DNA of 64,000 nt. Source: Nymphaea colorata. Its lineage: Eukaryota > Streptophyta > Magnoliopsida > Nymphaeales > Nymphaeaceae. The stretch spans positions 22,946,535 through 23,010,534 of the forward strand of contig NC_045149.1 in assembly GCF_008831285.2 (NCBI RefSeq), read 5' to 3'. Of this stretch, positions 1 to 22,800 are shown one piece after another. Every line of letters starts with the position of its first letter. Within the stretch, counting starts at the first letter, position 1. Made by a program: the position numbers and the translations under genes. The notes under the pieces are model-generated. The model was not told where the DNA came from. It ran no database searches and saw only the letters and a program-made list of their open reading frames with translations.

Positions 1-330
1 TTTGGCACTAGCGAAGTTAATAATTTTTTTGTTTAGTTGGGGGCACTCATTCAAAATCTTTATTTTATTTGAAACACTTATTTGTATAATAATAAAATAT
101 ATCAAAACATTAACATATATATTAAACTAATTTTGTGAGTATGATGTGGGCAACTGCCCACACCAATCGGCTCCGCTACTACTTTTGGATATCAGATACA
201 AAGTAAACTCACATTCTGATTTGGTTATGAAACTGCACTCTGAATTTAAATTTAACTATCAATCACATTCTTTTTTCTTTTTTTTTGGTCGATCTGGCTT
301 TCAGGCCTTCAAATTTTGTTTAAAATTTTG

Positions 331-416
<86 letters not shown>

Positions 417-2290
417 CACTTGATTCAGTTTTAGCTCCAGTCTTTATCTCCGTCGTAATAGTCTCGTAAAATGTTCGTTAGGGAAAACGGGTCGGATCCG
501 GTCACCTTGGATCCAGATCTATTCTTGTTCCTTTTTCTAAGCACAAAAAAATATTTTGGACGTTAAAATGTCACTTGAATTTGTAACCTACCATTTGTTC
601 TATATTTAGTATTTATTTTTGCAACATGGACATGGTAAAACGAATAGAGAAATACAGTGAATAATTTTTACACGAAAAGTTTTCATTTATGGCCAATTTT
701 CTGCCATAAATTTAATGATTAAGTTGCTTTTGAAATATTTTCCTGAATAAATGATGTACTTTTCATGAAATAGCAAGTTTTAAGAAAAACATAATCCTGA
801 ATTGCACATAGACAAAATTTACCACGTACTTTTAATAAACAAGTTAACAAACACGCTAGGGTTTTGGACGAATGGTTCAATATAGACATGTAGCTTACAT
901 GTTGAGACCTTGGGATTTGATCTTCTTAAATTTAAAGTTCTTGGTTTTTAACCTTAGTTAAGTAGATGAAAACACTAGTAGGGGGAAATTTTACCCTGTA
1001 TTTATTTCACCGGGTACTTTAACTGCCTTCTGTTTTTTCCCCTATTGGTAGACCCTTCCATGCACAACCCAGCAAAATCTGGGCGAATTTCTTTTTCAGA
1101 AAAATTTGTCGCGCCCTGTAACTAGGTAACTAAAAGCCTTAGTGTGTCAACTAAAATCATGCGGTGAAATTTGTCTATTTAAAATTTTATCTGGATACTT
1201 GTGCAAAAGGGAAAATGTCTTCCGTAAAACTTGAAGCCGAAACTTTTACGGATGTTTGATGGCCTTGCAAAAGTATTCAGGCGGAGTTTTCTTTATTGGG
1301 AACAAGTTTTTTACGACAAGAAAATCTAACTTAAAATTGAGAACTGAAACATTAAAAAAACCATAAGCCTTCTTGCATAAGGAGATTGCAAAGTTTTCAA
1401 TAATTTCTTTTTGCCAAAATAAAATTATTCTAAAAAATATGTTCTTGGAAAAAAGTTTTTAGTTTAGATTACCAAGCTTCCGCTTTGGTAAAATTATTCA
1501 ACTGCTCACAAAATAATCTTGAACTTAGTAAATATTATATCGAGGTAGCTAAAACAATATAATTTGATTTGGGTATTATCAGCATAATAAGGGAGGGGGA
1601 GTATGATATGTAATCCCCTTTTATTTTATAACATATAAACCATTGTGAGAATAATTCAATAAAGAAAATGTTTGGTATGGTTGTTTGGTAGTATGAACAC
1701 TGTAATTATTTCATGAATTTGATACATTCATGAAATATTAAGATAAATAAGACACTGAACATAAACCCATTTTGCAAAAGGGAATAAAAAACATAACCAA
1801 GCAACTTATCCATAAATAACCAGGTTTTGAGTATGTCACTTAACAAACAAAATATATTTTCAAAAGTTATTGAAAGCATGGTTTTTTTTCAAAACCAATC
1901 ATTTTCAAAACTAGATTAAATCCAAACGCTTTCTTAAAATAATTATAAAAAATATTAAAAAAAGAATATATCAATTGAACAAATATCAATTACCATATTG
2001 GATCTTTGGTTAATCATTTTTATCTAACCAATTTGAGTGAGTTTGCGTTCGCAGCTTTATAGTTAAGTATAGTAAAAACAAAACAGGTTATGTAAAAGCA
2101 GCATAGCACCAAAATCTTTTTTTTTTTTTTAATAAAATAGGTAGAGTTTGTTGTCATGTCATTTCATTTGTGACCGTAAAAACATTTAATTGCTATAAAA
2201 CGTGCGTCACAGTACGCCGCGTGTCAGAAAGTGATTGTGCCTTGAAAGAGCATAAAAAACAAAGAACCCCACTAATAAAAACCTTTAGTT
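1..2290. other. Intergenic, no gene seen
   Basis: AT-rich DNA with no coding region I can support. It holds a long TA microsatellite and several A/T runs. The stretch near 145-185 (GGGCAACTGCCCACACC followed by a CTCCGCTAC motif) resembles debris often seen at the ends of plant transposons, and similar wording recurs near 28,480 and 28,960, but no element boundaries are visible. Confidence 0.6.
333..414. repeat. TA dinucleotide microsatellite
   Basis: About 80 bases of uninterrupted TA repeat. Similar TA tracts lie at 4,551-4,609 and 32,398-32,459. Confidence 0.97.
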
Positions 2291-2910
2291 GTAATATTAA
2301 AATATAACTGTGCGGCTTTGTGTAAATCATGAATAAAGTAGGCATCGCTAGAAAGAATTTGGTGAAAGAAAGGAAAAGGGCAAAAAAAAAAAAAAAAAAA
2401 AAAAAAAAGAAAAACGTGAAGAGGAAAGGGGGGAAGGGTGTTTGTTTGTGGGGGTGCTCTCGCCCCTCGTCCTGCGAATCCTTCTTCTTCTCACTCTCTC
2501 CTTTTGCTTTTCGTTGTTCCGTCCCCGGAGAGTCTAAGGGAAAAGGTATGCTATTTATTTAATTGTATAAATCCTTCGAACCGAACGATGGAACCAAACA
2601 GAGAGGAGGAAAAGCATCGTCATTTCCCCCCTTTTCTTATATGTAGTTGGCAGCTAGGCTTCGTTCATTGCGGTGGAACCTGGCAAATTTCTTGCGTTTT
2701 TCTGAAGTGGGTCGCTATTATTTTCGTGGTTTTGGCGTTCTGTGCTTGAAATTTTTGGTTTGGCTGCATCTTTTGTAGGTGGGTCGGATTCAGGTGACGT
2801 TTGGGAAGAAGGGGTTTTCCAGTTTTACGGCGGGGTTGATGGAGGTGGGGTTTCTGCGAGTGGCGGATTAGAGAGGGAGGGAGGCGGAGAGGGAAGAAGG
2901 AGGAGGGGTC

Positions 2911-13628
<10,718 letters not shown>

Positions 13629-15484
13629 TGATGATTGCATGTTGTCCAATTTGCCAGCTTTTGCGGCGATGATGAAGCTTCCATGGAGCAACAGTGGGAA
13701 AAGAATTTTTCCTTGGGAGAAAGGTCCTGCCAGATAACATTACAGAAACGCCAAAAAGAACGCAAATCAATGTCTACTGTTCCTTCTTTATATATATTTC
13801 CATCAAAAAATGTCTAAAAGCAACTGACCTGATCATGCTTTTGTTTACTTTTAATTTGTATTGAGAGAGCCTATTTAAGCTGTAAGCTTTTTTAATGTTG
13901 AGAGTTTGATGAAAAATGGCTTCTAGCCTCTTTGATGGCAGGGCCTTCCGCTTTCTCCCTCGTCCTTTGGCGCTTTGTGTGGGCTGCATGTTGACTGGCA
14001 CCTTCTGATTGCTTCTCTTCGTCTTTCTCCTTTGTGTGATGGTTGACAGGACCCAATGGGTTCCGTTCATTCCCTTGAATCTGTGGCCTCGTCTGTCATT
14101 ATTTGAGAAAAAACTCCAAATGGGCGGATTTGGACTTTTAATGGCTTGCAATGATTTTCTGACGTTCACTGGATACATGAAGCTGAATCATGTTTCTTTT
14201 ATACTGAAATATGCTCTTTCTACAAGTAGTTGAGTCAACGCCCATATGCATTTTCTCTCTGGTCGATGTTTCTCTCCCTTCTTTTGATTGGCATCTTTTC
14301 CCTATATTTGTAGGAAAAAAAATAAACGTTTTAATAAGGGAACCCCGTTCGGATCTAATTGCAAGAAGTCGCAGCCTTATTCTACGGGACGGATTGATGG
14401 TTTTCTGTACCGTTTATATGATAGTTGCCATCTGCAGATCGTTAAAAATGCCAAAATATCAAACCAAGCTAAACCAAACATGATAACAAAGGCCAGAGTT
14501 TTAGCTAGATATTTCATGGTATAATAGTGTATCCTTCATGCTACTGGATCCAGGAAGGAATATCCTTGAAACGTTGTGTAGCATATCTGCCCACCTTCGC
14601 ACACGCTGTGGCAAGCGAAGCAAAACCTATAACAAACTAGATAGGAGAATTTTTGGATGAAATAGGAAAGCTTGGCGACAATATACTAGCCTTGACAATT
14701 GAAGAACACATCCTGAATCAATTTTTTTGGGTAGAAATCATGAAGATAGTGCTGCTGCATTTGTTTTCTACTTGCTGGTTGGCATCAACCTGCAGTACTT
14801 CGGGTTATCTCATTCTAATATTATCAGTCATGGTTCTGCCGCTACACTGCTACAGTTCGCAAATAAGGTCTATTAGAGTAGCTATGGCACTTTCCAAAAT
14901 CTGATCTGCTGGATTTAACGACGTGGAGGTTGAATATTTACCATATGATATTCCGCTTTCTTGATGGTCAGGGACTCAGGACATACTGTTTCAGACATTC
15001 AGGCTTGTGAAGAATGACACGCACCCATTGAACTACAGATCTCCTGAGCGCTTGATTCTGTCACTAAAAGATGGTTTCTGCAGGATGTCGTAAGGTTCAC
15101 AGAACGCATCTATAATCGATCTTTTGGCAACAGCAGTGCCATTCCTCCTAAAGTAGTACTGAGAACTGAGAAGAAATAACGATTACACAGTCGCCAAGTA
15201 GTAGAGGGTGTTTGAAAAACCAGCAAACACTACCAATTTAAGGGTTCAAACGACAGACTAGTTGCATCACACTGACTTGAGAAAATTCAAGAAACAAACA
15301 CGTCAAATTGCCAAGAAGGCTTTCGTCTACCTTGCTAGAGCAGTAGCACTAGATTTTGAGACCCATGGGTTGAGGCTAGTTCAGAGTTCCATATGTTGGC
15401 GCATCTTGTGGCAGAAATTCTGGTGCTAGTCTGACTAACCCCAGCTTGCTAATCTCAAAGAAACCAACAGTCGAAAAAAAAGGA
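13629..15484. other. CKB 3' region and intergenic, no further gene seen
   Basis: CKB 3' UTR followed by the convergent end of the gluconokinase gene. Several open frames of 60-134 codons occur (for example 13,774-14,178 on the minus strand and 14,653-14,904 on the plus strand). None shows a domain, a family resemblance or a splice structure I recognise, so I do not call them. Confidence 0.55.
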
Positions 15485-15528
15485 CACATCGTATATTATT
15501 TTCATTTAAGAAAATAATATACGATGTG
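15485..15528 (-). other. Perfect 19-bp hairpin just after the gluconokinase stop codon
   Basis: The arms at 15,485-15,503 and 15,510-15,528 are exact reverse complements with a 6-base loop (ATTTAA). In the sense of the gluconokinase mRNA the stem opens one base after the TGA stop (15,530-15,532). The sequence itself is certain; the function (3' UTR structure, remnant of a palindromic insertion, or none) is unknown. Confidence 0.9.
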
Positions 15529-15529
15529 A

Positions 15530-18441
15530 TCAAGAAAGTGAAGCTTGAATTCTGGCTACAATGGCATCTGGGCTCAGAGTTGCATCAAGAACATGTATAC
15601 CTTCATCTTCATGGATCTCAAGCAAATCAACCTGTGATTGCAATAAAGCAGCAGGCATGAAATGATTGCCATCAGATTCACGTTGCTTCATCCGACCTTC
15701 AATCACTTCTATTGGTGCCATAAGGCAGAAGAACTTGACACAGTCAGAACCATTATTTGGATCTGCTTTTCGAAGAATTTCTCTATATCTGAACTGTAGA
15801 GCAGAGCAGCAGAGGACAACTGTTTTTCCACCACTGATCTTTTCTGTGAGTGCATTAGAAATAGTCTCTAACCATGGAAACCGATCTTCATCTGTAAGTG
15901 GCACACCATTCCTCATTTTCTCTGCAGAAGTCCAGAAATCTCAGAGTAAAGATTCAACAAGGGAATGAGATGATTCTGATGCTATGGCTTCAGTCTCCAT
16001 GCAACGAGAGGGCTCACCAGCTCAGGCAATAGATTTCAAAAGTGATAAAGAGATTTAATATATTATGACCACTATTCCAGGATAATCACTAGAAATTGAA
16101 GTTAAAGACTGCACAAGGAATTGAGTCACTAGTCACTAAATGTCTAAAGTTTTGCTTGAACTTGCTGGTTTGCATAAATGATCAAGCTCGAAGAAAAGCC
16201 TAAGCTCATGGGAATAAGCCAAACAAGCTCAGCTTGGTCAAGCTCGAGTAAGCTTGTACAACATGCTAAGGTGGGAACTCATTACACATTCAGGACAAAA
16301 CAAAAGCTGGATTGGTTCCTAATTAAGGTAGTAGGTTCGAGGCCCACAATCTTCAAGTGATGATTCTGGGGAGTGATCCTCAGTTTCAGGAGAGAACGAT
16401 TCTTTCACCAGGATATATAGCAAGCACCTAAAGGCATATCGGTTGAAACAAGTTCTTCAATCAAGAAACACTCCTGCTAAATGGGTTCAACTGTATCAGC
16501 TAAACCTAGCCCCTTCATAATAGTTAAGCTTGTCCCTTTACATAAACAAGCCAAGCTTGAACATACGCCATCTACCGCACATGAGTCAGGCTCAGTTCAA
16601 GCCCCATTTATGTGCATACCTGCCTCCTTTCTAGTTAAACCTGAGAGGTCCTGACCCAAAAAAAGGAAAAACAACTTTGGTTATGCTGAATGGCACAACA
16701 CAAGCTGGTTTAATAGCAACAAAAAGAAAAGGTCCTTTCTGTATGTCTTCTTATTACCTTTGTTTTCTACTGAATGAAAATCATCAGCATCAAGAAAATC
16801 ACAACAGACGTTTCTCGCCAGCAGCCCACCGATTGTCCTATTAATCAAGCAGGAGAGCGAATTAGTCAGTCTCACAAGGGAAAAAGCTTCACAAGTAAAA
16901 ACACTCAATGTGAACACAGAGGGACCATCTATTCCTTTCATGTTTACTGGTTGCAAAGGAGTTATTAGGTACGGACATACAGTACTAAAGCTTTTGCCAT
17001 TTTTTGTGCTATACTCCATGAGTCTATCCAATCTGAATTCCACTCTATGTGCTTAGCCGATCCTTATCTTTTTATAATATTGGTGAATGATGTTATTAAT
17101 GAGTAACAAAATCGCAGGAGAAGCTCAACATTTTGTTCTTTTTATTTCATAAGGGACCTTAGTAGCGTCTTTATTTTTGCAGTATGGTTAAGTTCGGCAT
17201 CTTCTCTGGTGATCCAAAGACCTGGAAAGAGTTTTGCCAATCAGATGCCCTCGAATAAGTTGGTGATGGAGATATCTGAACCAGCTTGGCCGAAAAGGAA
17301 AAGGAAGATGAAAGTTCCTGGCAAAGGAACCAGTGGACTTTCGGTAAAGTCTTTCAAGAAAGGGCATACGTCCAACTAGAAAAAGACGACTGGTAAAGTT
17401 CAAACTCGTCAGAGTAGTGAGAGAAAACTACATCATGTGGTTGTGAAGTTTCCTTTTGCTTTTCATAATTCCACGTTTCTTCTCCTCCATATTGGGTGCC
17501 CATTGTAGATTCCTTCACCCTAGTGATTATACTGTGTGGTCTCACTTAGCTTTCTTATCGGCCATTTGATTATCCATGCTTAACCTTGTCACCAAGCGTC
17601 AAATCTTTTCTATCTCAGCACACCCACTTTCACCATTATAGTTCTCCAACTTTCTTCACTCGACTTTAAGCGATAGTACACCATCATAATACAGCAATGG
17701 TTCAGAGACCGAACAATCAAACGCGCAGTTCTACTGTCTTGCCCTTTGTCTAATAGAGGCCGAACCAGTAGAACCAGAGAAAGGCCAGGTCAGGACTCTC
17801 GATTAGTTGCCTAACCCCTTGAGTTCCGCACAGTTTTGTCCTCTGCTGGTGCCTACAAAGGACGAACTTAAACTGGGGGTCCACGACCCCACATAGGTAG
17901 CAGTCAAGGTCCCAAAAGTTCCAAAAGGAAAGGTTGGATCATCGATGGTGCTCTTGCAATGGCGACCATTCGCACAAGGACTAAGGACCGTTCAGCCCAG
18001 CGGAAGCACAGGCAGCTTAGACCCTGACAGAGAGGAGCCATGAATCCCAATTCTAAACTCGGGAGCCCAATCTAGATTAACATACGAAATCATGGTCAAT
18101 CTACAACGAGAAGAAAGAAAACCAGAAGAGAAGGACAAGAGAACTCACGATTTGCCGGAGCCGCTGACGCCCATGATGACAATGGCAAGACCTGAGATGT
18201 CAAAGAAGGATTAGAGGAAGACGAACTGGAAAGTGATCAGAGGAGGAAGATGAACGTGAAATTTCCTTAATCGAGATGCCATTCACATCAAAACAACCTC
18301 ACAAGGATTTGCCTTGATAAGTTTTTGACCAGAAATCTTTTCTCTGCATCGCTCCGAAACACAAACAAGAATGAAACTAAACGAGAGAAATGGCAAGTAG
18401 GGACGATCCGAAAATTTCTTACCCCTGAGATCACTACCCAT
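15530..18441 (-). CDS. Gluconokinase (gluconate kinase), four exons
   Basis: Phosphorylates D-gluconate with ATP to 6-phosphogluconate, which feeds the pentose phosphate pathway. Exons on the minus strand: 18,441-18,423, 18,191-18,149, 16,837-16,758, 15,921-15,530; the joins are in phase (GT-AG) and give 177 residues. The frame starts MGSDLRGLAIVIM and has the P-loop GVSGSGKST at residues 14-22, then DADDFHS (37-43) for gluconate binding, then GVPLTDEDRFPWL, then the lid region ending HFMPAALLQSQ, all in the order of GntK-type kinases. The length matches the family (about 170-190 residues), and no transit peptide is seen, so cytosolic location is inferred. The first exon codes only six residues plus one base. 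I chose it because its donor phase matches exon 2 and it gives the expected short N-terminus. The alternative start in exon 2 would cut the first strand. It converges on the CKB gene. Confidence 0.93.
17245..17379 (+). other. Short basic ORF in gluconokinase intron 2, opposite strand
   Basis: A 44-codon frame, MPSNKLVMEISEPAWPKRKRK and onward, ends in TAG. It is preceded by open sequence back to an acceptor-like TTTTTGCAG at about 17,181. It is rich in Lys/Arg with a nuclear-localisation-like KRKRK and looks more like real protein than its AT-rich surroundings. It could be a captured exon or gene fragment. I do not recognise a family. Confidence 0.3.
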
Positions 18442-19865
18442 TATTGGTACTCCTCAAGAACTCTCCCTCTCCTCCATCTCTTAGATGTAACTGTTGTTTA
18501 TCCATGAGAAGGCGTTGGGTCGTCAACAGACGGCAGAGAGGTGGAAGTTTCCATATTTTCATTTGCTTACCTCGCCATCAGTAGCTAAGCAGATTCGGAA
18601 ATTCATATCCAAAGTTTTCATCCTAACTTTTTTAGTTCTTCTTCTAAAGATATCCGACAGAACATCATTAATGTCGAATATAAATAATTATTTATATTGA
18701 GGATGCTGCATAATTTTACGCTTGGATTAGACAAACCACCTGAAATTATTTATTATTAAACTTGAAAGTCTTAAATTCAACTCATTAGACGCTATGAAAC
18801 TTTTAGCTAACGAATTATTTTATTTTTTATGCAATTGATAACAAATATGCAACAATTTAATCGTATGCAAAAATGCGACTGAATATGATAATGTTGATAA
18901 CAATTGGTGGCAGATGGTCTTTTTCTTTGATTAATAGACCAAGAATTGTAAAAGATTACCTTATCGATTGTCTTATAGTATTTATTTGCACAAGTGGCAT
19001 ACGTGAATGACTCAAATATACATGAGACGGATGGGGCGCACGCTACAAACTCTCTTGTTACTTGCTCATTTTTTATTCTTTTCTTGTCATTTTTATTGGT
19101 CCATGTTCACATGAAATGGCGTTTGTAATTTTAATTCCAAAAAACAATATTAAAATGTTTTAAAATTAATTTGAAAATGAAAATTTAAGTTCACTTATCC
19201 CATAGTTAAGCTTGAGCATCGGACTGGGCCATCAGCAAGTACCCAGTATTCAATTCGACTCAGGCTAGGGCCCAAGCCTGGGAAAAAGCACATCGGGTTG
19301 GGCCAATAAGCCCAATTCAGCTTGGTAATATTTTTTAAATATATATTTTTATTAATTTTTATATATAATTATAGTATTTTATTATGATTAATTATATTTA
19401 TATATTATTTTATATTAACAATATATATTTTTTAATTTAATAGGGTCGAGATCGAGTTTAGGCTCAAATGGTTTTTTTGAAAGCTAATTATGAAAACTAT
19501 TTTTTGTAGAAGTGGTGGCTAAAATCCTCTTTTTTAAGATCAGGTTGGTGTGTCGGAATGATGAGACAAAAACTTAGTGGAGGGAGCAAAATTAGTTTTG
19601 TTAGAAAAATCAATAAACAAATTTTGTCAAAACTGGATTTAAGGTATGTGGGCGAAAACCTACTTTTGATGTCTTTCAAAAGTGCTTAAAATAGAGTCTA
19701 GACGTTTTGAGCCCTCAACCAATGCCCCCAAAAAATATGCTTAATTGAGTCTGGTCATATCTTAGCTAAGAAGCTCTAGGTACAATGAGATTCATCTTAT
19801 TGCCTAATAACAAGATCGGAAGTCCCACCATTTTACTACACCCAAGGGTATGAATATGCTTTAGT
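18442..19865. other. Gluconokinase upstream region and intergenic
   Basis: Promoter-side DNA of the gluconokinase gene, then AT-rich sequence. Near 19,205-19,480 is a repeat with GC-rich edges (GGGCCATCAG, GGGCCCAAGCCTGGG, GGTTGGGCC) and an AT-rich core. It is one of at least four such blocks in the window (also 44,505-44,750, 59,735-59,880, 61,295-61,480). No gene seen. Confidence 0.6.
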
Positions 19866-22800
19866 GTTGCATGACATTGGATTTGAAATTGCATTGAAGA
19901 TGGACAACATAAAAGATAAAGTTATTGCAGTGAATAAGAAGTCTCGAGATATAGTTATCATTCCACGTACCACCTGAAAGCCATATTTTGATCAATTAGA
20001 GGAAAACCAAATTAAGGGGTGGTGGTTTTGTAGAAATGAAAGTGGCGAGTTTAACTTTAATATCATCATGTCATTGTTTTGATTTTAGTGTAGTTAAAAA
20101 CAATATTTTTTTTGTAAATTGCATGAATCTATCAAAACCAATATCTCTTTTATAACCGTTTGATTTAAGTGCTCTTTGCATGAACAGTAAATCTCTTCAG
20201 TGGTTCAATTATAAATAGGTGAGTTTTCTTTTAATTTTTTTTGTCTTTGTTTCTATGTCCCCTTCGTTTTTTTTTTCTTTGTTTTGTATGTTGTTTTATT
20301 TTCTTTGTTTATCTGTTTCTTATGACTAGCAGAAACACTGAAAGAGACAAGAAAAAATAAGTAAGTAGATTATCTGCCTTCTATCTTGATTAATCTGAAG
20401 AATTTTCTAGATTTAAATGTATAGAACATGTAGTTTTTATTTAAAAAGAAACTGACTCAATCTAATGTTTGTTTCAATTTTACCTTTGAGCAAGCACGTA
20501 TAGAAGGATAACTATAGATTTAACTCTCTAACAACAAGAACAAGTGCAGTGCAATAGATTTGAAATTGCATTGAGGATTGACAATAGAAAAGATAAAGTT
20601 ATTGCAGTAAAGAAGAAGTCTCGAGATACAATTACCATTTCATGTACCACCTGAAAGCCTTATTTTGATTAATTAAATAAAAACCAATTAAGTGGTTGTG
20701 GTTTTATAGAAATGACAGTGGTGAGTCTTGCCTTCAATATCATCGTAAGATTGTTTTGATTTTAACATAGTTAAAAATGATACCATTTTTGTAAATTGTA
20801 CGTATGTATCAAAACCAATATTGATTTTGTAACTGTTTAATTTAAGTGCTCTCTACATAAAAAATATAAATTTCTTGAGTGGTTTGATTATAAATTGGTG
20901 AGTTCTTTTTTAATTTTTTTTTCCATTGCTTTCTGTGTGGCCATCATTTTTTTGTCTTCGTTTTGTGTGTTTTATTTTCTTGTTTATCAGTTTTTTATGG
21001 TTAGCAAAGACATTGAAAGAGACATGAAAAATATGTAAGTAGATTATCTTCCTCTTATGCCGCTTAATGTAGAAATTTTTCTAAATTTAAATGTGAAGAA
21101 CATACTATTTTTATTTACGAAGAAGCTGACTCAATCCAATGTTCGTTTCCACTTTGCCTGTGTGCAAGCAACATATAAAAGGATGTCAATAAATTTAACT
21201 CTCTAACAACATGAGCATGTGCATGACAATGGATTTCAAATTGCATTGATGATGGACAACATAAAAGATAAAGTTATTACGGTGAAGAAGAAGTCTCGAG
21301 ATGCTGTTACCATTCTACGTACCACCTGGAAGCCTTATCCTAATAAATTAGAGGAAAACCAAATTAAGTGATGGTGGTTTTATATAAACGACAGTGACGA
21401 GACTTGCCTTCAATATCATAATGTGATTTTTTTTTATATAAACATAGTTAAAAAGAATACTTTTTTTGTAAATTATACGTATATGTCAAACCTATATCAA
21501 TTTTGCAACCATTTGATTTAAGTGCTCTTTGCATGAACAATACAAATCTATTTAGTGGTTTCATTATAAATATGTGAGTTTTTTTATTTGTGTTTTTTGC
21601 CTCTGCTTTCTATGTGCCCTTCGTTTTGTGGTCGCTTTATGTGTTGTTTTATTTTTTTTTTGTTCATCTATTTCTTAGAGCTAGTAGAGACACTGAAAGA
21701 GACATGAAAAATAGGCAAGTAGATTATTTGTCGTTTATCCTGCTTAATGTAAATAATTTTCTAGATTTAAATGTGGACAACATGTGATTTTTATTTATGA
21801 ACAAGCTGACTCAACCTAATATTCGTTTCCACTTAGCCTTTGTGCATGTTGTCTTTGTTTTTTCACTAGTCTTTTTTAAATGGATATATCATCTTAATCT
21901 TGCTAATTATTTTTTTATTTTTGTGAATCAAACTCTACTGTTCAGGATCATAGACGGCGGGCTTTTGTCACGTGCCTTTGCAGAAGCTAAAACATGGGAT
22001 TCTGTTCAAAAGCTAGTGAATCGAGACACAGTAAAGAAGGCAGTAAAACGATGAACCATCGCTCCAACCGGTTTTATCCCTTTAAAGGTTAAAAGAACCC
22101 TAAACTTTTTTACATCAATTTTTTAAAATAAATGAAAAAACTTCATAAGTAAAGGTTTAAAAAATTACCCCATATCTAAGCAATATCATCATGTGATTGT
22201 TTTGATTCTAATAAAGTTAAAAACAATATTTTTTTTGTGAATTGTACTTATCTGTCAAAACCAAAATATTGCTTTTGTAACCATTTGATTTAAGTGTTTT
22301 TTGCATGAATACCAATCTCTTGAGTTATAAATAGATGAGTTTTTTTTTTCCATCTTTTGTCTGTTTTTTGTGTGCCTTTCATTTTTTTTTCTTTGTTGTA
22401 TATGTTGATTTATTTTATTTGCGGAGACATGAAAAATAGGCAGGCAGATTATTCTCACTTAATCTGGAGAATTATCCTAATTTAAATGTAGAGAACATGG
22501 AGTTTTATTTACGAAGAAGCTGACTCTTTTATTTTTTTTGTCTTTGTTTTCTATGTTCTCTTTTTTTTTTGTCCTCGTTTGTGTATTATTTTATTTTATT
22601 TGTTTATCTGTTTCATATAGCTAGAAGAAAAACTGAAAGAGACATGAAAAATAGATAGGCAGGTTATCTATCTCTTATTCTGCTTAATGTAGAGAATTTT
22701 TAAAATTTAAATGTAGAGAATATGCAGTTTTTATTTACGAAAAAGCTCACTCAATCCAATGTTCATTTCTATTTCGCCTTTATGCAAGTAGCGTAGTAAA

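Noticed and set aside
16325..16370. tRNA-like T-loop (GGTTCGAGGCCC) and a similar one at 36,003 (GTTCGAATCCC)
   Set aside because: No matching acceptor stem, D arm or anticodon arm could be placed around either.
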